Shown: positions 46,205 to 55,203, counted from the first letter of the stretch. The stretch is 64,000 nucleotides of DNA from Tamlana crocina (GCA_040429635.1 CP158972.1:2366001-2430000); one strand, 5' to 3'. Made by a program: numbers and translations. The notes: a model not told the origin generated them from the sequence alone.

Positions 46205-47623
46205 TTACTTTCCGATACAAAAATTAGCAAAAATATTACCTAACAAATCATCATTAGTAATCTCGCCAGTAATTTCACCAAAATGATATAAAGCTTGACG
46301 GATATCTATAGCCAGCAAATCTCCTGATAAACCTGTATCTAAACCTTGTTTTACTTTATCAATTTCTTCAAAAGCTTTTAATAAAGAATCGTAATGACGA
46401 GAATTAGTTATAATAGTATCATTATTTCTAAGCGCACCAGTATTAACAAAACTTAAAAGATTATTTTTTAACGCCTCTACTCCTATGTTCTGTTTTGCTG
46501 AAAGTAATTGCCCATGAGATTTTTCACTTGTTTTGGAAATAATAGCTAGGTCTTTATCTAAACTTTTAACCTCGCTTTCAGAAAGCGTATCAATTTTATT
46601 GGCTATGATTAAAAGTGGCTTTTGTGGATATTTATTTTTAATTTTTTCAATTTCAACTTTAAATTTTGAGCTATTCGCTTTAAAGTCTGCAGCATCAAAT
46701 AAATAAATAACTACCTGAGCCTGATCTATTTTTTCAAACGTTTTTTTTATACCTATACTTTCAACAACATCTTTTGTATCTCTTATTCCTGCAGTGTCAA
46801 TAAATCTAAAACCGATGCCTCCAATACTAATTTCGTCTTCAATAGTATCACGAGTTGTTCCAGCAATATCTGAAACTATAGCGCGCTCTTCATTCAATAA
46901 TGCATTTAAAAGTGTAGACTTGCCTACATTAGGCTCACCTACAATAGCCACTGGAATTCCGTTTTTTATAACATTACCAACTGCAAACGAATCAATCAAA
47001 CGCTTTAAAACAAATCGGATACGTTCTACTAAATCTTTAAACTGACTTCTATCAGCAAACTCAACGTCTTCCTCTGCAAAATCTAATTCCAATTCAATTA
47101 GAGATGCAAAATTTAAAAGTTCTTCTCTAAGCTTAGCAATTTCAGAAGAAAACCCACCGCGCATTTGTTGCATGGCAATTTGATGAGAGGCCTCATTATC
47201 ACTAGATATTAAATCAGCAACAGCTTCAGCTTGAGATAAATCTAACTTACCATTTAAAAAAGCACGCAAAGTAAATTCGCCCGCCGATGCCATTTTACAG
47301 CCTTTCCGTAAAAACAATTGGATAATTTCTTGTTGGATATAACTCGACCCATGACAGGACACCTCAACTACATCTTCACCTGTGTACGAATTAGGGTTTC
47401 TGAAAACAGACAACAACACCTCGTCTACCGTTTTGTTTCCATCAACAATGTGCCCCAAATGGATGGTATGTGTTTTTTGTTGGCTAAGGCGCTTACCTTT
47501 TTTTATGGACCTAAAGCACGTTTCGGCAATATCAACGGCTTCGCTGCCCGATAGGCGAATTACAGCAATAGCACCAGCTCCCGAAGGTGTTGCCAAAGCA
47601 ACAATGGTATCATTATTTATCAT
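46205..47623 (-). CDS. mnmE: tRNA modification GTPase MnmE (TrmE)
   Basis: 472 residues. With MnmG it adds the carboxymethylaminomethyl group to U34 of certain tRNAs. The N-terminal tetrahydrofolate-binding domain (1-120), helical domain and inserted G domain are complete: G1 GEPNVGKST near 226-234, G3 DTAGI, G4 NKID. The C-terminal FCIGK carries the catalytic Cys. The last codons overlap the right attachment site, so the current 3' end was supplied by the integrated element and the protein sequence was preserved. Confidence 0.97.
   Translation of the reverse strand: MINNDTIVALATPSGAGAIAVIRLSGSEAVDIAETCFRSIKKGKRLSQQKTHTIHLGHIVDGNKTVDEVLLSVFRNPNSYTGEDVVEVSCHGSSYIQQEIIQLFLRKGCKMASAGEFTLRAFLNGKLDLSQAEAVADLISSDNEASHQIAMQQMRGGFSSEIAKLREELLNFASLIELELDFAEEDVEFADRSQFKDLVERIRFVLKRLIDSFAVGNVIKNGIPVAIVGEPNVGKSTLLNALLNEERAIVSDIAGTTRDTIEDEISIGGIGFRFIDTAGIRDTKDVVESIGIKKTFEKIDQAQVVIYLFDAADFKANSSKFKVEIEKIKNKYPQKPLLIIANKIDTLSESEVKSLDKDLAIISKTSEKSHGQLLSAKQNIGVEALKNNLLSFVNTGALRNNDTIITNSRHYDSLLKAFEEIDKVKQGLDTGLSGDLLAIDIRQALYHFGEITGEITNDDLLGNIFANFCIGK
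46209..46222. repeat. Right attachment site (attR) within mnmE
   Basis: 14-bp copy TTTCCGATACAAAA. On the minus strand it covers the FCIGK codons at the end of mnmE, followed by TAA. Confidence 0.8.
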
Positions 47624-47627
47624 ATTA

Positions 47628-47635
47628 CAAAAATA
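47628..47635 (-). promoter_or_regulatory. TAnnTTTG box of mnmE next to the ATG
   Basis: TATTTTTG on the minus strand ends 4 nt before the mnmE ATG. No clear -33 element. Use of this box would give a leaderless mRNA. Confidence 0.4.
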
Positions 47636-47724
47636 CTAATAATAGAATCGCTTAATTAAAAATTAACGATTTTATCAATTTAAAGTTTAACTAAATTTTA
47701 ACCCTAAATACTATGCTTACACAG

Positions 47725-47732
47725 TACTTTTG
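47725..47732 (+). promoter_or_regulatory. TAnnTTTG -7 box upstream of the 141-residue gene
   Basis: TACTTTTG matches the -7 consensus, 107 bp ahead of the ATG at 47840. No good -33 element is seen. Confidence 0.4.
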
Positions 47733-47839
47733 CATGAATTTTCTAAAAAAATAGCACCTAAAATGTGACTTTTTCACCTTAACGTGTCTAATATTCAAAC
47801 ACTTACAAAGTGTTTTTTTTAACCCTATTTGAAATTAAA

Positions 47840-48265
47840 ATGAAATTATTAGAAACCGATTTTGCCAATCAAATCTTAAAAACTGTTGAAAATAAAATGG
47901 GCGATGTTTATTTTTTTGAAAACATTGCCGTTGTTGAGTTGCGTGAAGGCGTTCATTTTGATATGAACAATTCTGCAACCATTATTAATGAATTGGAAAG
48001 CTATTTTGGTAATACAAAACCGTATGGCATTGTAGCCAATAGGATAAATTCCTATTCAATCAACCTAATGGACGCCCCATATTTTAGAACACAAGCGAAA
48101 AACTTGAAAGCCTATGGCGTGGTTGGACACGATTTGGCCAGTAAAATGAATGCCGAAATAGAAAATGGATTTTGCGTTTCTGAAAAGATAGATTACAACA
48201 CCATTACGGAAGCCATAAAAACCGTTTCTGAAAAAGTGAAAAGCAGCACGTTTTCGTTAAACTAG
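47840..48265 (+). CDS. Hypothetical protein, STAS/SpoIIAA-like
   Basis: 141 residues from ATG 47840 (MKLLETDFANQIL); the upstream extension starts with GTG and looks unreal. The pattern of strands and helices (DVYFFENIAVVELREGVHF, NTKPYGIVANRINSYSINL) is like the STAS-type domains of about 130 residues common in Flavobacteriaceae. No catalytic motif, no membrane segment. The last 9 nt overlap the end of convergent cvfB. Function unknown. Confidence 0.7.
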   Translation: MKLLETDFANQILKTVENKMGDVYFFENIAVVELREGVHFDMNNSATIINELESYFGNTKPYGIVANRINSYSINLMDAPYFRTQAKNLKAYGVVGHDLASKMNAEIENGFCVSEKIDYNTITEAIKTVSEKVKSSTFSLN

Positions 48266-49087
48266 ACGAATACCATCCTTTTCTAATTCTATTTTGCGTT
48301 GTTTGTATAAACTCCCGATAGCTTTTTTGAAGTTCTTTTTGCTCATTTTCAAAACTTCCTTAATCTCCTCGGGTGACGATTTATCGGTTAAATCCAAATA
48401 GCCCCCATTGTCTTGAAGTTCCTGTAAAACCTTTTCGGCATTGGGCTCTATATTTCGGTAGCCTACTTGCTCTAAAGTAATATCGAGTTTGTTTCCTGAT
48501 CGGATTTTTTTAACAATACCTTTCAATTTATCACCAACACTTAAATCCTTGAAAATATTGTTTTTGTAAACTAAGCCTGTGTGCGTTTTGTTGACAATAA
48601 CATTCATGCCCATATCCGACGGATGCGACACAATTAAATCAACTACGTCAAATTCCTTTACGGTCAATTTTTTATTATCCAAAAACCGATTGGTTTTGCT
48701 CGAAGCCACCAACCTATTGGTTTTTTCGTCCAAATAACAATATACCAAATACCAACCTCCAGGTTTCATTTTAAAGGCCTGCTCTTTAAACGGACAAAAC
48801 AATTCCTTTACCATACCCCAATCCAAAAAAGCGCCGTATTCTGTAACTTGATTGCAGCGCAACAATGCAAAATCGCCTTTCATGATGTAAGGCCTGTCGG
48901 TAGTAGCTACTGGGCGCTCTTCATTATCTAAATAGACAAAAACTTCCAGCTCGTCCCAAATTTTAAAACTTTCGGGGACGTAGCGGTTTGGAAGCAACAC
49001 TTCTTCATCATCCTTATCAATCAAATACACCCCGTGGTCCGTTTCACGAAGTATTTCCATGGTATTTATTTCGCCTAATCTAATCAT
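48257..49087 (-). CDS. cvfB: S1-domain RNA-binding protein CvfB
   Basis: 276 residues. Three S1-like barrels (about 1-60, 65-135 and 145-215; TEYGAFLDWGMVKELFCPF is the central one) and a C-terminal winged helix (about 225-276, SPEEIKEVLKMSKKNFKKAIGSLYKQRKI). In Staphylococcus the family influences virulence-gene expression through RNA binding; here a general post-transcriptional role is likely. Confidence 0.93.
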   Translation of the reverse strand: MIRLGEINTMEILRETDHGVYLIDKDDEEVLLPNRYVPESFKIWDELEVFVYLDNEERPVATTDRPYIMKGDFALLRCNQVTEYGAFLDWGMVKELFCPFKEQAFKMKPGGWYLVYCYLDEKTNRLVASSKTNRFLDNKKLTVKEFDVVDLIVSHPSDMGMNVIVNKTHTGLVYKNNIFKDLSVGDKLKGIVKKIRSGNKLDITLEQVGYRNIEPNAEKVLQELQDNGGYLDLTDKSSPEEIKEVLKMSKKNFKKAIGSLYKQRKIELEKDGIRLV

Positions 49088-49091
49088 GCTG

Positions 49092-49099
49092 CAAAGGTA
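49092..49099 (-). promoter_or_regulatory. TAnnTTTG box of cvfB next to the ATG
   Basis: TACCTTTG on the minus strand ends 4 nt before the ATG. Third case in the window after ribBA and mnmE. Confidence 0.45.
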
Positions 49100-49160
49100 G
49101 TGATAACGTTGTTTATAATCATAATTACAAACAATAATTTCTTAGTCTGTAAAATCGAAA

Positions 49161-49191
49161 AAAAAAAAGCGTTACAACATGCAACGCTTTT
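49161..49191 (-). terminator. Terminator of the DUF2853 gene
   Basis: AAAAGCGTT / AACGCTTTT stem with a long T-run on the minus strand, 22 nt after the stop. Confidence 0.8.
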
Positions 49192-49212
49192 AATATTTAT
49201 GTAATTCCGGTT

Positions 49213-49551
49213 TTAATATACCGACTCTTTCTTAAAATGTTTGGTCAATAAATAATACACCACGGCTCGATACTTATTGCGGTTGGATTTTCCGTAGGTT
49301 TCCATTACGGAATCAATACCCTTATCTAACTCAGGGCCATCCTTTAATCCTAATTTTTTAATTAAAAAGTTCTTTTTTACAGTTTCTAATTCCGACTCGT
49401 CCGATCCAGAAACCGTGGCTGCATCGGCGTTATAAATTGAAGGCCCACAACCAATGGTAACTTTCGTTAACAAATCCATGTCTGCGCTAACGCCGCACTT
49501 TTCTTTTAAATCTTCAGCATATTTTGCAATAAGCTCGTCTCTTTTACTCAT
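49213..49551 (-). CDS. DUF2853 family protein
   Basis: 112 residues, all helical. Family-typical MSKRDELIAKYAEDLKEKCG at the start and NRNKYRAVVYYLLTKHF near the end. Cytoplasmic, monocistronic with its own terminator. No established function for the family. Confidence 0.9.
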   Translation of the reverse strand: MSKRDELIAKYAEDLKEKCGVSADMDLLTKVTIGCGPSIYNADAATVSGSDESELETVKKNFLIKKLGLKDGPELDKGIDSVMETYGKSNRNKYRAVVYYLLTKHFKKESVY

Positions 49552-49682
49552 AATGATTTTTGTTTTTTAAGTATTAGTGAAACAGTTAATTGATAACCGT
49601 TTAAAGGTAACTATTTTTTTAGACACATAAAACCCTTACACGTCACTTGTTTCCTCTTAAATCATTTTTTTTTGGAAGAAAA

Positions 49683-51443
49683 CTATTTTATAAATTCAAA
49701 ATATCTTAAAAGCACCTCGTCATTTACGATTTTGGGCGTAAATACTTCGAGCAATTTTGGCTGACTGCCTTCACTATAAAATGAGCTTAAGGCTGTTTTT
49801 AAGCCTTCATCGTCGTGGGCAGTTTCATAATTAAAACCATACATATCGCAAAGGTGTTTTGCGGTATGATTGTGGTTGGTTTCAAAATAGGTATCGAAAT
49901 TTTCGGTGTTTTTATGCCCGGGCAAAATTCTGAAAATACCACCACCCTGATTGTTTATCACGATGATTCTAAAATTATTCGGAATATGATTGTTCCAAAG
50001 GGCATTACTGTCATACAAAAAACTTAAATCGCCAGTGATGAAAACAGTCGGTTTTTCACTAGCTACGGCAAACCCAATAGCGGTTGATGTACTACCATCA
50101 ATACCACTAGTGCCTCGATTGCAATACACCTCTAAAGTTTTATCGAGTTTGAACAACTGCGTGTAACGAATAGCCGAACTATTGCCCATTTGCAGCACCG
50201 AATGTTCCGGAACAGACTTCAACACTCTACTAAATACCTTAAAATCTGAAAACGGAATTTCCTCCAAATAGGTTTTGTGCCGTTTTAATCTGCGTTGCTT
50301 TACCAACGTCCATTGGGTTTTATAGCCACTTTTTACATAATGCGTCACCTTAGGTAAAAAGGCTTCAAAAAACTGATTTGGCGTCGCTTCAATATGATTT
50401 TCTAAACAAAAATATGTGTCATATGCCGTTTTGGGGTCTATGTGCCAATGGTGTTTGGGCTGGAACTTCCGCAAAAACTGCTTTATTTTTTTTGATACCA
50501 CCAAACCGCCAAAAGTGAGCAAGATATCGGGTTGTAATTCCTTTTGTTCTTCAGAGGAAAGCGGTGCGATAATCTGGTCTATACTGGGAAAAAAACCGGA
50601 GTGGTGCAAATTGGATGTGGTTTCAGTAAAAACCAAAATACTATCGTCTTGCGCCAACTCGTCCAGCCATTTTTTGTCAATCTGGTTGGGTTGGTTTACC
50701 CCAACCAAAATCATTTTTTTAGTGGCCGAATTCCAGTCTTCCAAACAAGATTTTAATACGTAGTCTTCAATCTCCAGCTCCTTTTCGTTTTCCTCAATGG
50801 GTTTCGGGTTTACCGAAAGTTTATCGGTAGTTTCATAAAGCGGTTCATCCAACGGAATATTGATATGCACTGGCCCCCTTTTTAAAAGTGCAAAATTAAT
50901 AGCCGTGTTGATTTCCTCTTCATTAAAAATTTGGATATCCTTTTGAAGGCCCAAAAACCGCTCGAATTTATTTTCCAGATTTTTGAAAATAGGCAATTCC
51001 TCGTGGCTAGGCACATTCTTTTCATCCTTTAAATCGAGCTTTAAATTGGCCGAATACAAAATATGGTTATCAAACACATTTTTTTGGTTAATGGTTTGTC
51101 CGTCGCCAATACCAACCAAGTGTTTTGGCCTATCGGCCGAAAGGACTACCAACGGAATATCGCTATAAAAAGCTTCGGCCACCGCCGGGTAATAATTAAG
51201 CAACGCACTGCCCGAAGTGCAAACCACAGCCGTGGGTTGTTGCAACTTTTGGGCAATGCCCAATGCAAAAAACGCTGCACAACGCTCGTCAACAATGCTG
51301 TAGCAATTAAAAAAATCGTCGTTTGTAAACCCAATGGTTAATGGCGCATTACGGCTACCCGGTGAAATTACAATATGCTTTATGCCTTTGGCTTTGCACA
51401 ATTGGACAGTAGTTTGTGCTAGAGGTATTTTTGGATAGGTCAT
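49683..51443 (-). CDS. menD: SEPHCHC synthase MenD
   Basis: 586-residue thiamine-diphosphate enzyme of menaquinone synthesis that joins 2-oxoglutarate to isochorismate. The N-terminal PYR domain has ISPGSRNAPLTIGF and CTSGSALLNYYPAV. The C-terminal PP domain has the ThDP/Mg motif GDLSFLYDSNALWN followed by VINNQGGGIF. Length is normal. It lies 52 nt after menF on the same strand, so it is probably co-transcribed. Confidence 0.97.
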   Translation of the reverse strand: MTYPKIPLAQTTVQLCKAKGIKHIVISPGSRNAPLTIGFTNDDFFNCYSIVDERCAAFFALGIAQKLQQPTAVVCTSGSALLNYYPAVAEAFYSDIPLVVLSADRPKHLVGIGDGQTINQKNVFDNHILYSANLKLDLKDEKNVPSHEELPIFKNLENKFERFLGLQKDIQIFNEEEINTAINFALLKRGPVHINIPLDEPLYETTDKLSVNPKPIEENEKELEIEDYVLKSCLEDWNSATKKMILVGVNQPNQIDKKWLDELAQDDSILVFTETTSNLHHSGFFPSIDQIIAPLSSEEQKELQPDILLTFGGLVVSKKIKQFLRKFQPKHHWHIDPKTAYDTYFCLENHIEATPNQFFEAFLPKVTHYVKSGYKTQWTLVKQRRLKRHKTYLEEIPFSDFKVFSRVLKSVPEHSVLQMGNSSAIRYTQLFKLDKTLEVYCNRGTSGIDGSTSTAIGFAVASEKPTVFITGDLSFLYDSNALWNNHIPNNFRIIVINNQGGGIFRILPGHKNTENFDTYFETNHNHTAKHLCDMYGFNYETAHDDEGLKTALSSFYSEGSQPKLLEVFTPKIVNDEVLLRYFEFIK

Positions 51444-51495
51444 GTAGTTTTAATCAATAGCCAAAAATAACAAATTACTCAGCCAATAAAAATGC

Positions 51496-52611
51496 TTATA
51501 AAATGTTTTTCATCACTAAGGATTTCTGTACGGTTTCCTGCCACTCACTTTCTGGATTGGAGCTTTCGGTAATGCCACCTCCAACGTAAATTATAGCGTT
51601 TTTGTCTTTTATTTGCATGCACCGTAAATTCACATAAAGCTGCGTACTTTTTTTAGCTATGGCGTACGCCCTATTTTCTATGTTGCGTTTTCCAGAGCGT
51701 GGTTTGGCTGTTTTTTCCATATTGAGTTCGCCTAAAAAACCCGTATAAAAAGACCGATTGTAGTTTTCATGTTCTAAAATGAACTGTTTAGCTACCAGTT
51801 TAGGCAAACCACAAACAGCAGGTGTGGGATGCAATGCATCAATGACTTGTTTTAACGCCACATCAGTTTTTAAACGTGCCGAAATCATAGTTTTTAAATG
51901 CACCAAATTGCCCGCCTTTACTGTTTCGGTATCCGATACCGTTAAGCGTTCCACAGCGGGTTTTAAATTTTCGGTAATAAAATCGGTAACGTATTGCTGC
52001 TCCTGCTTTTCCTTTTCTTGCCAATTGACGTCGAGCGTGCCGTTATAGTTTTGCGTTCCGGCAAGCGCCATGATTGAAAACTGCGCACCTTCAATCTTTA
52101 TTAGAGTTTCGGGCGTTGCGCCCAACCACAACCCCAATTTGGGATGAAACCAGCAGTACACAAATGCCGATGGATACGTGTTCAACAGCCTTTTAAAAAT
52201 GGCAATGGGATTGTGTTCTGAAAGCCGTGCCGTTTCACTTCTTGAAAGCACCACTTTTTTAAACACATCGTTTTCAATGGCATTAATCCCTTTTTTTACT
52301 AAATCGATGTGGTTTTCCTTTTCCGATGCATCGGAAACACCAATAACTTCAGTGATTCTATTTTCCTCGGAAACCTCATAAGTCGACTTTAAAACTTCGG
52401 AATGCCCCAACGGCATCAACACCGATTTTTCTGCGTCATCAAACGGTGCGAACACAAACCCCGTTTCGGAATAATCTTCAGAAAAAAACAAATCGTCCGT
52501 TTGCTGGATAAAAGCATTTACCTCTTGCCTATTGGGTTTTCGGTAAGCTACAAAAGGAAGATTGGATTGGTATTGGGTTACGATACGCTTAAAAAACTCA
52601 GCTTGAATCAT
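51496..52611 (-). CDS. menF: Isochorismate synthase MenF
   Basis: 371-residue chorismate-binding enzyme that converts chorismate to isochorismate, the first step of menaquinone synthesis. Core motifs: FVYCWFHPKLGLWLGATPE, MALAGTQ, the HLKTMISARL segment, and the C-terminal IIYVGGGITESSNPESEWQE. The N-terminal ~100 residues are less conserved, as in the family. It starts 2 nt after the thioesterase stop. Siderophore-type isochorismate synthases look similar, but the menD neighbour settles the pathway. Confidence 0.95.
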   Translation of the reverse strand: MIQAEFFKRIVTQYQSNLPFVAYRKPNRQEVNAFIQQTDDLFFSEDYSETGFVFAPFDDAEKSVLMPLGHSEVLKSTYEVSEENRITEVIGVSDASEKENHIDLVKKGINAIENDVFKKVVLSRSETARLSEHNPIAIFKRLLNTYPSAFVYCWFHPKLGLWLGATPETLIKIEGAQFSIMALAGTQNYNGTLDVNWQEKEKQEQQYVTDFITENLKPAVERLTVSDTETVKAGNLVHLKTMISARLKTDVALKQVIDALHPTPAVCGLPKLVAKQFILEHENYNRSFYTGFLGELNMEKTAKPRSGKRNIENRAYAIAKKSTQLYVNLRCMQIKDKNAIIYVGGGITESSNPESEWQETVQKSLVMKNIL

Positions 52612-52613
52612 TC

Positions 52614-53036
52614 TTATTTTTTAGGCAGGGAAATGGTGGATAGTTTACAGATAGAAATAAGATTATCTTCATCGTCAGTTACCCGAATATCCAACAATTG
52701 GGTGGTACGCCCTTTGTGCAAAAAGGTCGCTTTGGCATAAACGTATCCATCTTTTACGCTTTTAACATGGTTGGCAGTAATTTCTATACCGCGCACAAAA
52801 AACTTGTCGGAATCCAGAAAAATATTTGAAGCAAAACTCCCCACACTTTCGGCCAAAGCTGCCGTAGCGCCGCCGTGCAAAACCCCATCGGGCTGGTACA
52901 CTCGCGAATTAACGGGCATACGGGCCACTAGAAAATCTTTTCCAAAATCAATCATTTCAATATTTAAGGTTTCCATCAACGTGTTTTTGCACACTTTGTT
53001 GGCTTGTTCCAAAACGGCTTCTTTTGATAACTTCAT
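52614..53036 (-). CDS. menI: Hotdog-fold thioesterase, probable DHNA-CoA thioesterase
   Basis: 140-residue PaaI-type hotdog protein with the helix motif GVLHGGATAALAESVGS and the strand KFFVRGIEITANHVKSVKDG. It is placed 2 nt ahead of menF, so hydrolysis of 1,4-dihydroxy-2-naphthoyl-CoA in menaquinone synthesis is the best guess. Sequence alone would also allow a general acyl-CoA thioesterase. Confidence 0.85.
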   Translation of the reverse strand: MKLSKEAVLEQANKVCKNTLMETLNIEMIDFGKDFLVARMPVNSRVYQPDGVLHGGATAALAESVGSFASNIFLDSDKFFVRGIEITANHVKSVKDGYVYAKATFLHKGRTTQLLDIRVTDDEDNLISICKLSTISLPKK

Positions 53037-53119
53037 GTGTTTTTCTATTCTTTTTTGCGCCCGTAAAAGTACAAAACCCTACTAAAATGAGATGGTAAAG
53101 AGTTGTTAAAACCCATTGG

Positions 53120-53920
53120 TTAACCCAACGGATACATAATGGAAAGCGCCGTGCCCTCGTCAGGTTTCGATTTTAAATCTAATTGGGCGTTTATTAAAGC
53201 GGCACGGCTTTTCATATTGATTAACCCCGAGCCTTTTTCAACATCGTTAATATCAAAGCCTTGGCCGTTGTCGGTTGCGGTAACACGCAAGGTTTCGGGT
53301 TGGTAATCCAAAATGATTTCGATGTTTTTGGCTTTGGAATATTTTACGGAATTCGATAAAAACTCCTGAAGAATCCTGAATACAATAATTTCGTGTTTTC
53401 GATTCGGAAAAGGTCTTTTTTCACCAATGATTTTCAATTCGGCCGACTCAAATTTCATCTTCTTCAATCGGTTTAATTCATTGGTGATTGATTTTTCAAA
53501 ACCATTATTTAAAATCACATCGTTATTCAACGTTTTTGAAAGCGCCCGCACTTCGGCCAAACTTTCCTTTAGGGCATCGGTGGTGTCCTTAAACTTTTCC
53601 TTTACATCATCCGAAACCTGCATTTTTAAAATGCTGAGCTGCATATTGGCAAACGACAGCAATTGCCCTACGTTATCGTGCAACTCCCACCCAACATTCT
53701 TTAGGGTTTGTTCTTGGGTTTCGGTTTGGGCTTGGGCTATTTCGGCCTCAAAAGCACGCTGTTGTTCCATTTTTTCTTGTAGCAGTTTGTTTTTCCGTTT
53801 TAAAAACACCACAAAAAACACGATAATCAAAGTACTTACAATAACCAAAACGGCTATCATATATACTAATAAATACCGCTCGGAGGCGGTGCTGGCTAAT
53901 CGTTCTCCGGTTTGCACCAT
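53120..53920 (-). CDS. Sensor histidine kinase (HisKA_3 type), orphan
   Basis: 266 residues: one N-terminal membrane helix (about 19-42, LVYMIAVLVIVSTLIIVFFVVFL), a coiled coil, a HisKA_3 dimerisation domain with the phospho-acceptor in WELHDNVGQLLSFANMQL, and an HATPase domain (VTATDNGQGFDINDVEKGSGL). There is no extracellular sensor domain, so signal input probably comes through the membrane partner encoded just upstream, which it overlaps by 25 nt. No LuxR-type response regulator is adjacent. Confidence 0.92.
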   Translation of the reverse strand: MVQTGERLASTASERYLLVYMIAVLVIVSTLIIVFFVVFLKRKNKLLQEKMEQQRAFEAEIAQAQTETQEQTLKNVGWELHDNVGQLLSFANMQLSILKMQVSDDVKEKFKDTTDALKESLAEVRALSKTLNNDVILNNGFEKSITNELNRLKKMKFESAELKIIGEKRPFPNRKHEIIVFRILQEFLSNSVKYSKAKNIEIILDYQPETLRVTATDNGQGFDINDVEKGSGLINMKSRAALINAQLDLKSKPDEGTALSIMYPLG

Positions 53921-54627
53921 ATTAAGGCAAAAGTAAAGGTTAAATACATAAATATATTACATGACAAAAAAACCAACCTTCTAAGGCGAATATAGTTCCA
54001 ATCCCGTTCATAAACTAGTGGGTCATAACTTGTATATTTATCAAAAAACACCATGGGGGTGATCACTAAAAACCAAATAAATAAAGCCATACTGATGTAA
54101 AAATTAATGGATTTATAAAAGGTCAAAATTTTTTCGCTTTGCAAGGTTTCAAAAAAATAGAATACCGTACACAGTAAAACCACTATGCCTCCAGATACTT
54201 TTATAACAGGAAAAAACATATTGAAAAAGGCATCCCAATGCAATAAAATATAGCTTAACGAAAAGAATAAAAAAGCATAGCTAGTGTATTTTACAACCTT
54301 TTTAAAAGATTCATTTTCTAAAATTTTTCGGTAATAAAACCCAAAAAACATCACGGCCACAATGCTCCATCCTATTGTAAACATCCAGTAATTTTTCTGT
54401 ATGACCGTCCCTAAAAGAAATTCCAAAAATCTATCAGGATGTACATACCAAGTATAAGTTCCAGACTTTTCCAACAGTATAATATAAACTAGAAAATAAA
54501 TAAAATATCTGGTTGAAGTATTTCGATATTTTCTATAAAAAAACACACCGGTTAAAGCCGCAATGGCCTCAACCGAGTGTGTTAACAACGTATAATTTTT
54601 AAATAAAAACTCTTCCAATGCTATCAT
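53896..54627 (-). CDS. Multi-pass membrane protein, probable kinase partner
   Basis: 243 residues with about seven hydrophobic segments (for example YFIYFLVYIILL, WMFTIGWSIVAVMFFGFYY, YAFLFFSLSYILL, GGIVVLLCTVFYFF and FLSCNIFMYLTFTFALIW). No known family recognised. It overlaps the exported-protein gene by 4 nt upstream and the sensor kinase by 25 nt downstream. The tight coupling suggests a membrane sensing complex with the kinase. Confidence 0.65.
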   Translation of the reverse strand: MIALEEFLFKNYTLLTHSVEAIAALTGVFFYRKYRNTSTRYFIYFLVYIILLEKSGTYTWYVHPDRFLEFLLGTVIQKNYWMFTIGWSIVAVMFFGFYYRKILENESFKKVVKYTSYAFLFFSLSYILLHWDAFFNMFFPVIKVSGGIVVLLCTVFYFFETLQSEKILTFYKSINFYISMALFIWFLVITPMVFFDKYTSYDPLVYERDWNYIRLRRLVFLSCNIFMYLTFTFALIWCKPEND

Positions 54628-55130
54628 GGATAACCTCCATTCCCGCCTTCTCCTTCATTTAACGGTGGCACAGGTGGTTTGTCGTCTCCACGCAATTTAA
54701 AAGGTGTCGAGCTGCTTTTTGAGTCGTACTTCACGCCTGTGGGCGCCATAAACATGGTGGTTAAATTGCTTTTTTCTGAACCGGCCTCTTTTCCATAAAC
54801 GCCCAAATATACTTGTATGCCCGTCATTCTATAGCCCAAGCTATCGGAATAATGTTTGGCATATTCAAGGTAAAGCTCCACATCTTCCAACGGCCAAAAT
54901 ACCGAACGGTCGTCTTGCTCACGGCCTTGTGCCTGTGCGGCAGAATCTACGGCAGCTTTGCGGTATCGGGTCCAGTTATCGCTTAAAACAGTGGCTTGTT
55001 CCACCGAAATAACGCCTTTGGGTTTAACAATTTTGGGTTCGGCCTCTTCCCCTTCTGGTCTCGGGCAAAAATAATAGGTTAAAACGGCTCCTACCAAAAA
55101 GCCTAAAATCAGGTAGATTAGTTTTTTCAT
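54624..55130 (-). CDS. Membrane-anchored hypothetical protein
   Basis: 168 residues with one N-terminal hydrophobic anchor (about 4-21, LIYLILGFLVGAVLTYYF) and a soluble, presumably periplasmic, remainder ending in a Pro/Gly-rich tail (DDKPPVPPLNEGEGGNGGYP). No family recognised. First gene of the three-gene unit with the membrane protein and histidine kinase; ATGA overlap with the next gene. It may be the periplasmic part of the sensing complex. Confidence 0.65.
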   Translation of the reverse strand: MKKLIYLILGFLVGAVLTYYFCPRPEGEEAEPKIVKPKGVISVEQATVLSDNWTRYRKAAVDSAAQAQGREQDDRSVFWPLEDVELYLEYAKHYSDSLGYRMTGIQVYLGVYGKEAGSEKSNLTTMFMAPTGVKYDSKSSSTPFKLRGDDKPPVPPLNEGEGGNGGYP

Positions 55131-55203
55131 ATTAATGGTTTTGGTTAATAATAGCCCGACTAAAATAGTAAAAAGATTTTATTGCAGAATATAAATACAG
55201 ATA

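Larger units (their letters stand above)
24132..46222. mobile_element. Integrative element in the 3' end of mnmE, with a defence operon
   Basis: A region of about 22.1 kb bounded by the direct repeat TTTCCGATACAAAA (24132-24145 and 46209-46222). The right copy forms the last codons of mnmE. The left copy, read on the same minus strand, still encodes Phe-Cys-Ile-Gly-Lys followed by TAG, i.e. the displaced original gene end. A tyrosine integrase starts 190 bp inside the right boundary. Cargo: integrase partner, two HTH proteins and a VirE-N/DUF3987 module; a ten-gene restriction/Argonaute operon; structured non-coding DNA; DUF6943 and DUF6266 genes. No relaxase, coupling protein or conjugation gene is seen, so transfer would need help from another element. 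Confidence 0.85.

Noticed and set aside
24132-46222. CRISPR array to go with the Argonaute
   Set aside because: No regularly spaced repeats with unique spacers were seen; the GTGCAG cluster at 43782-43823 is too short and irregular.
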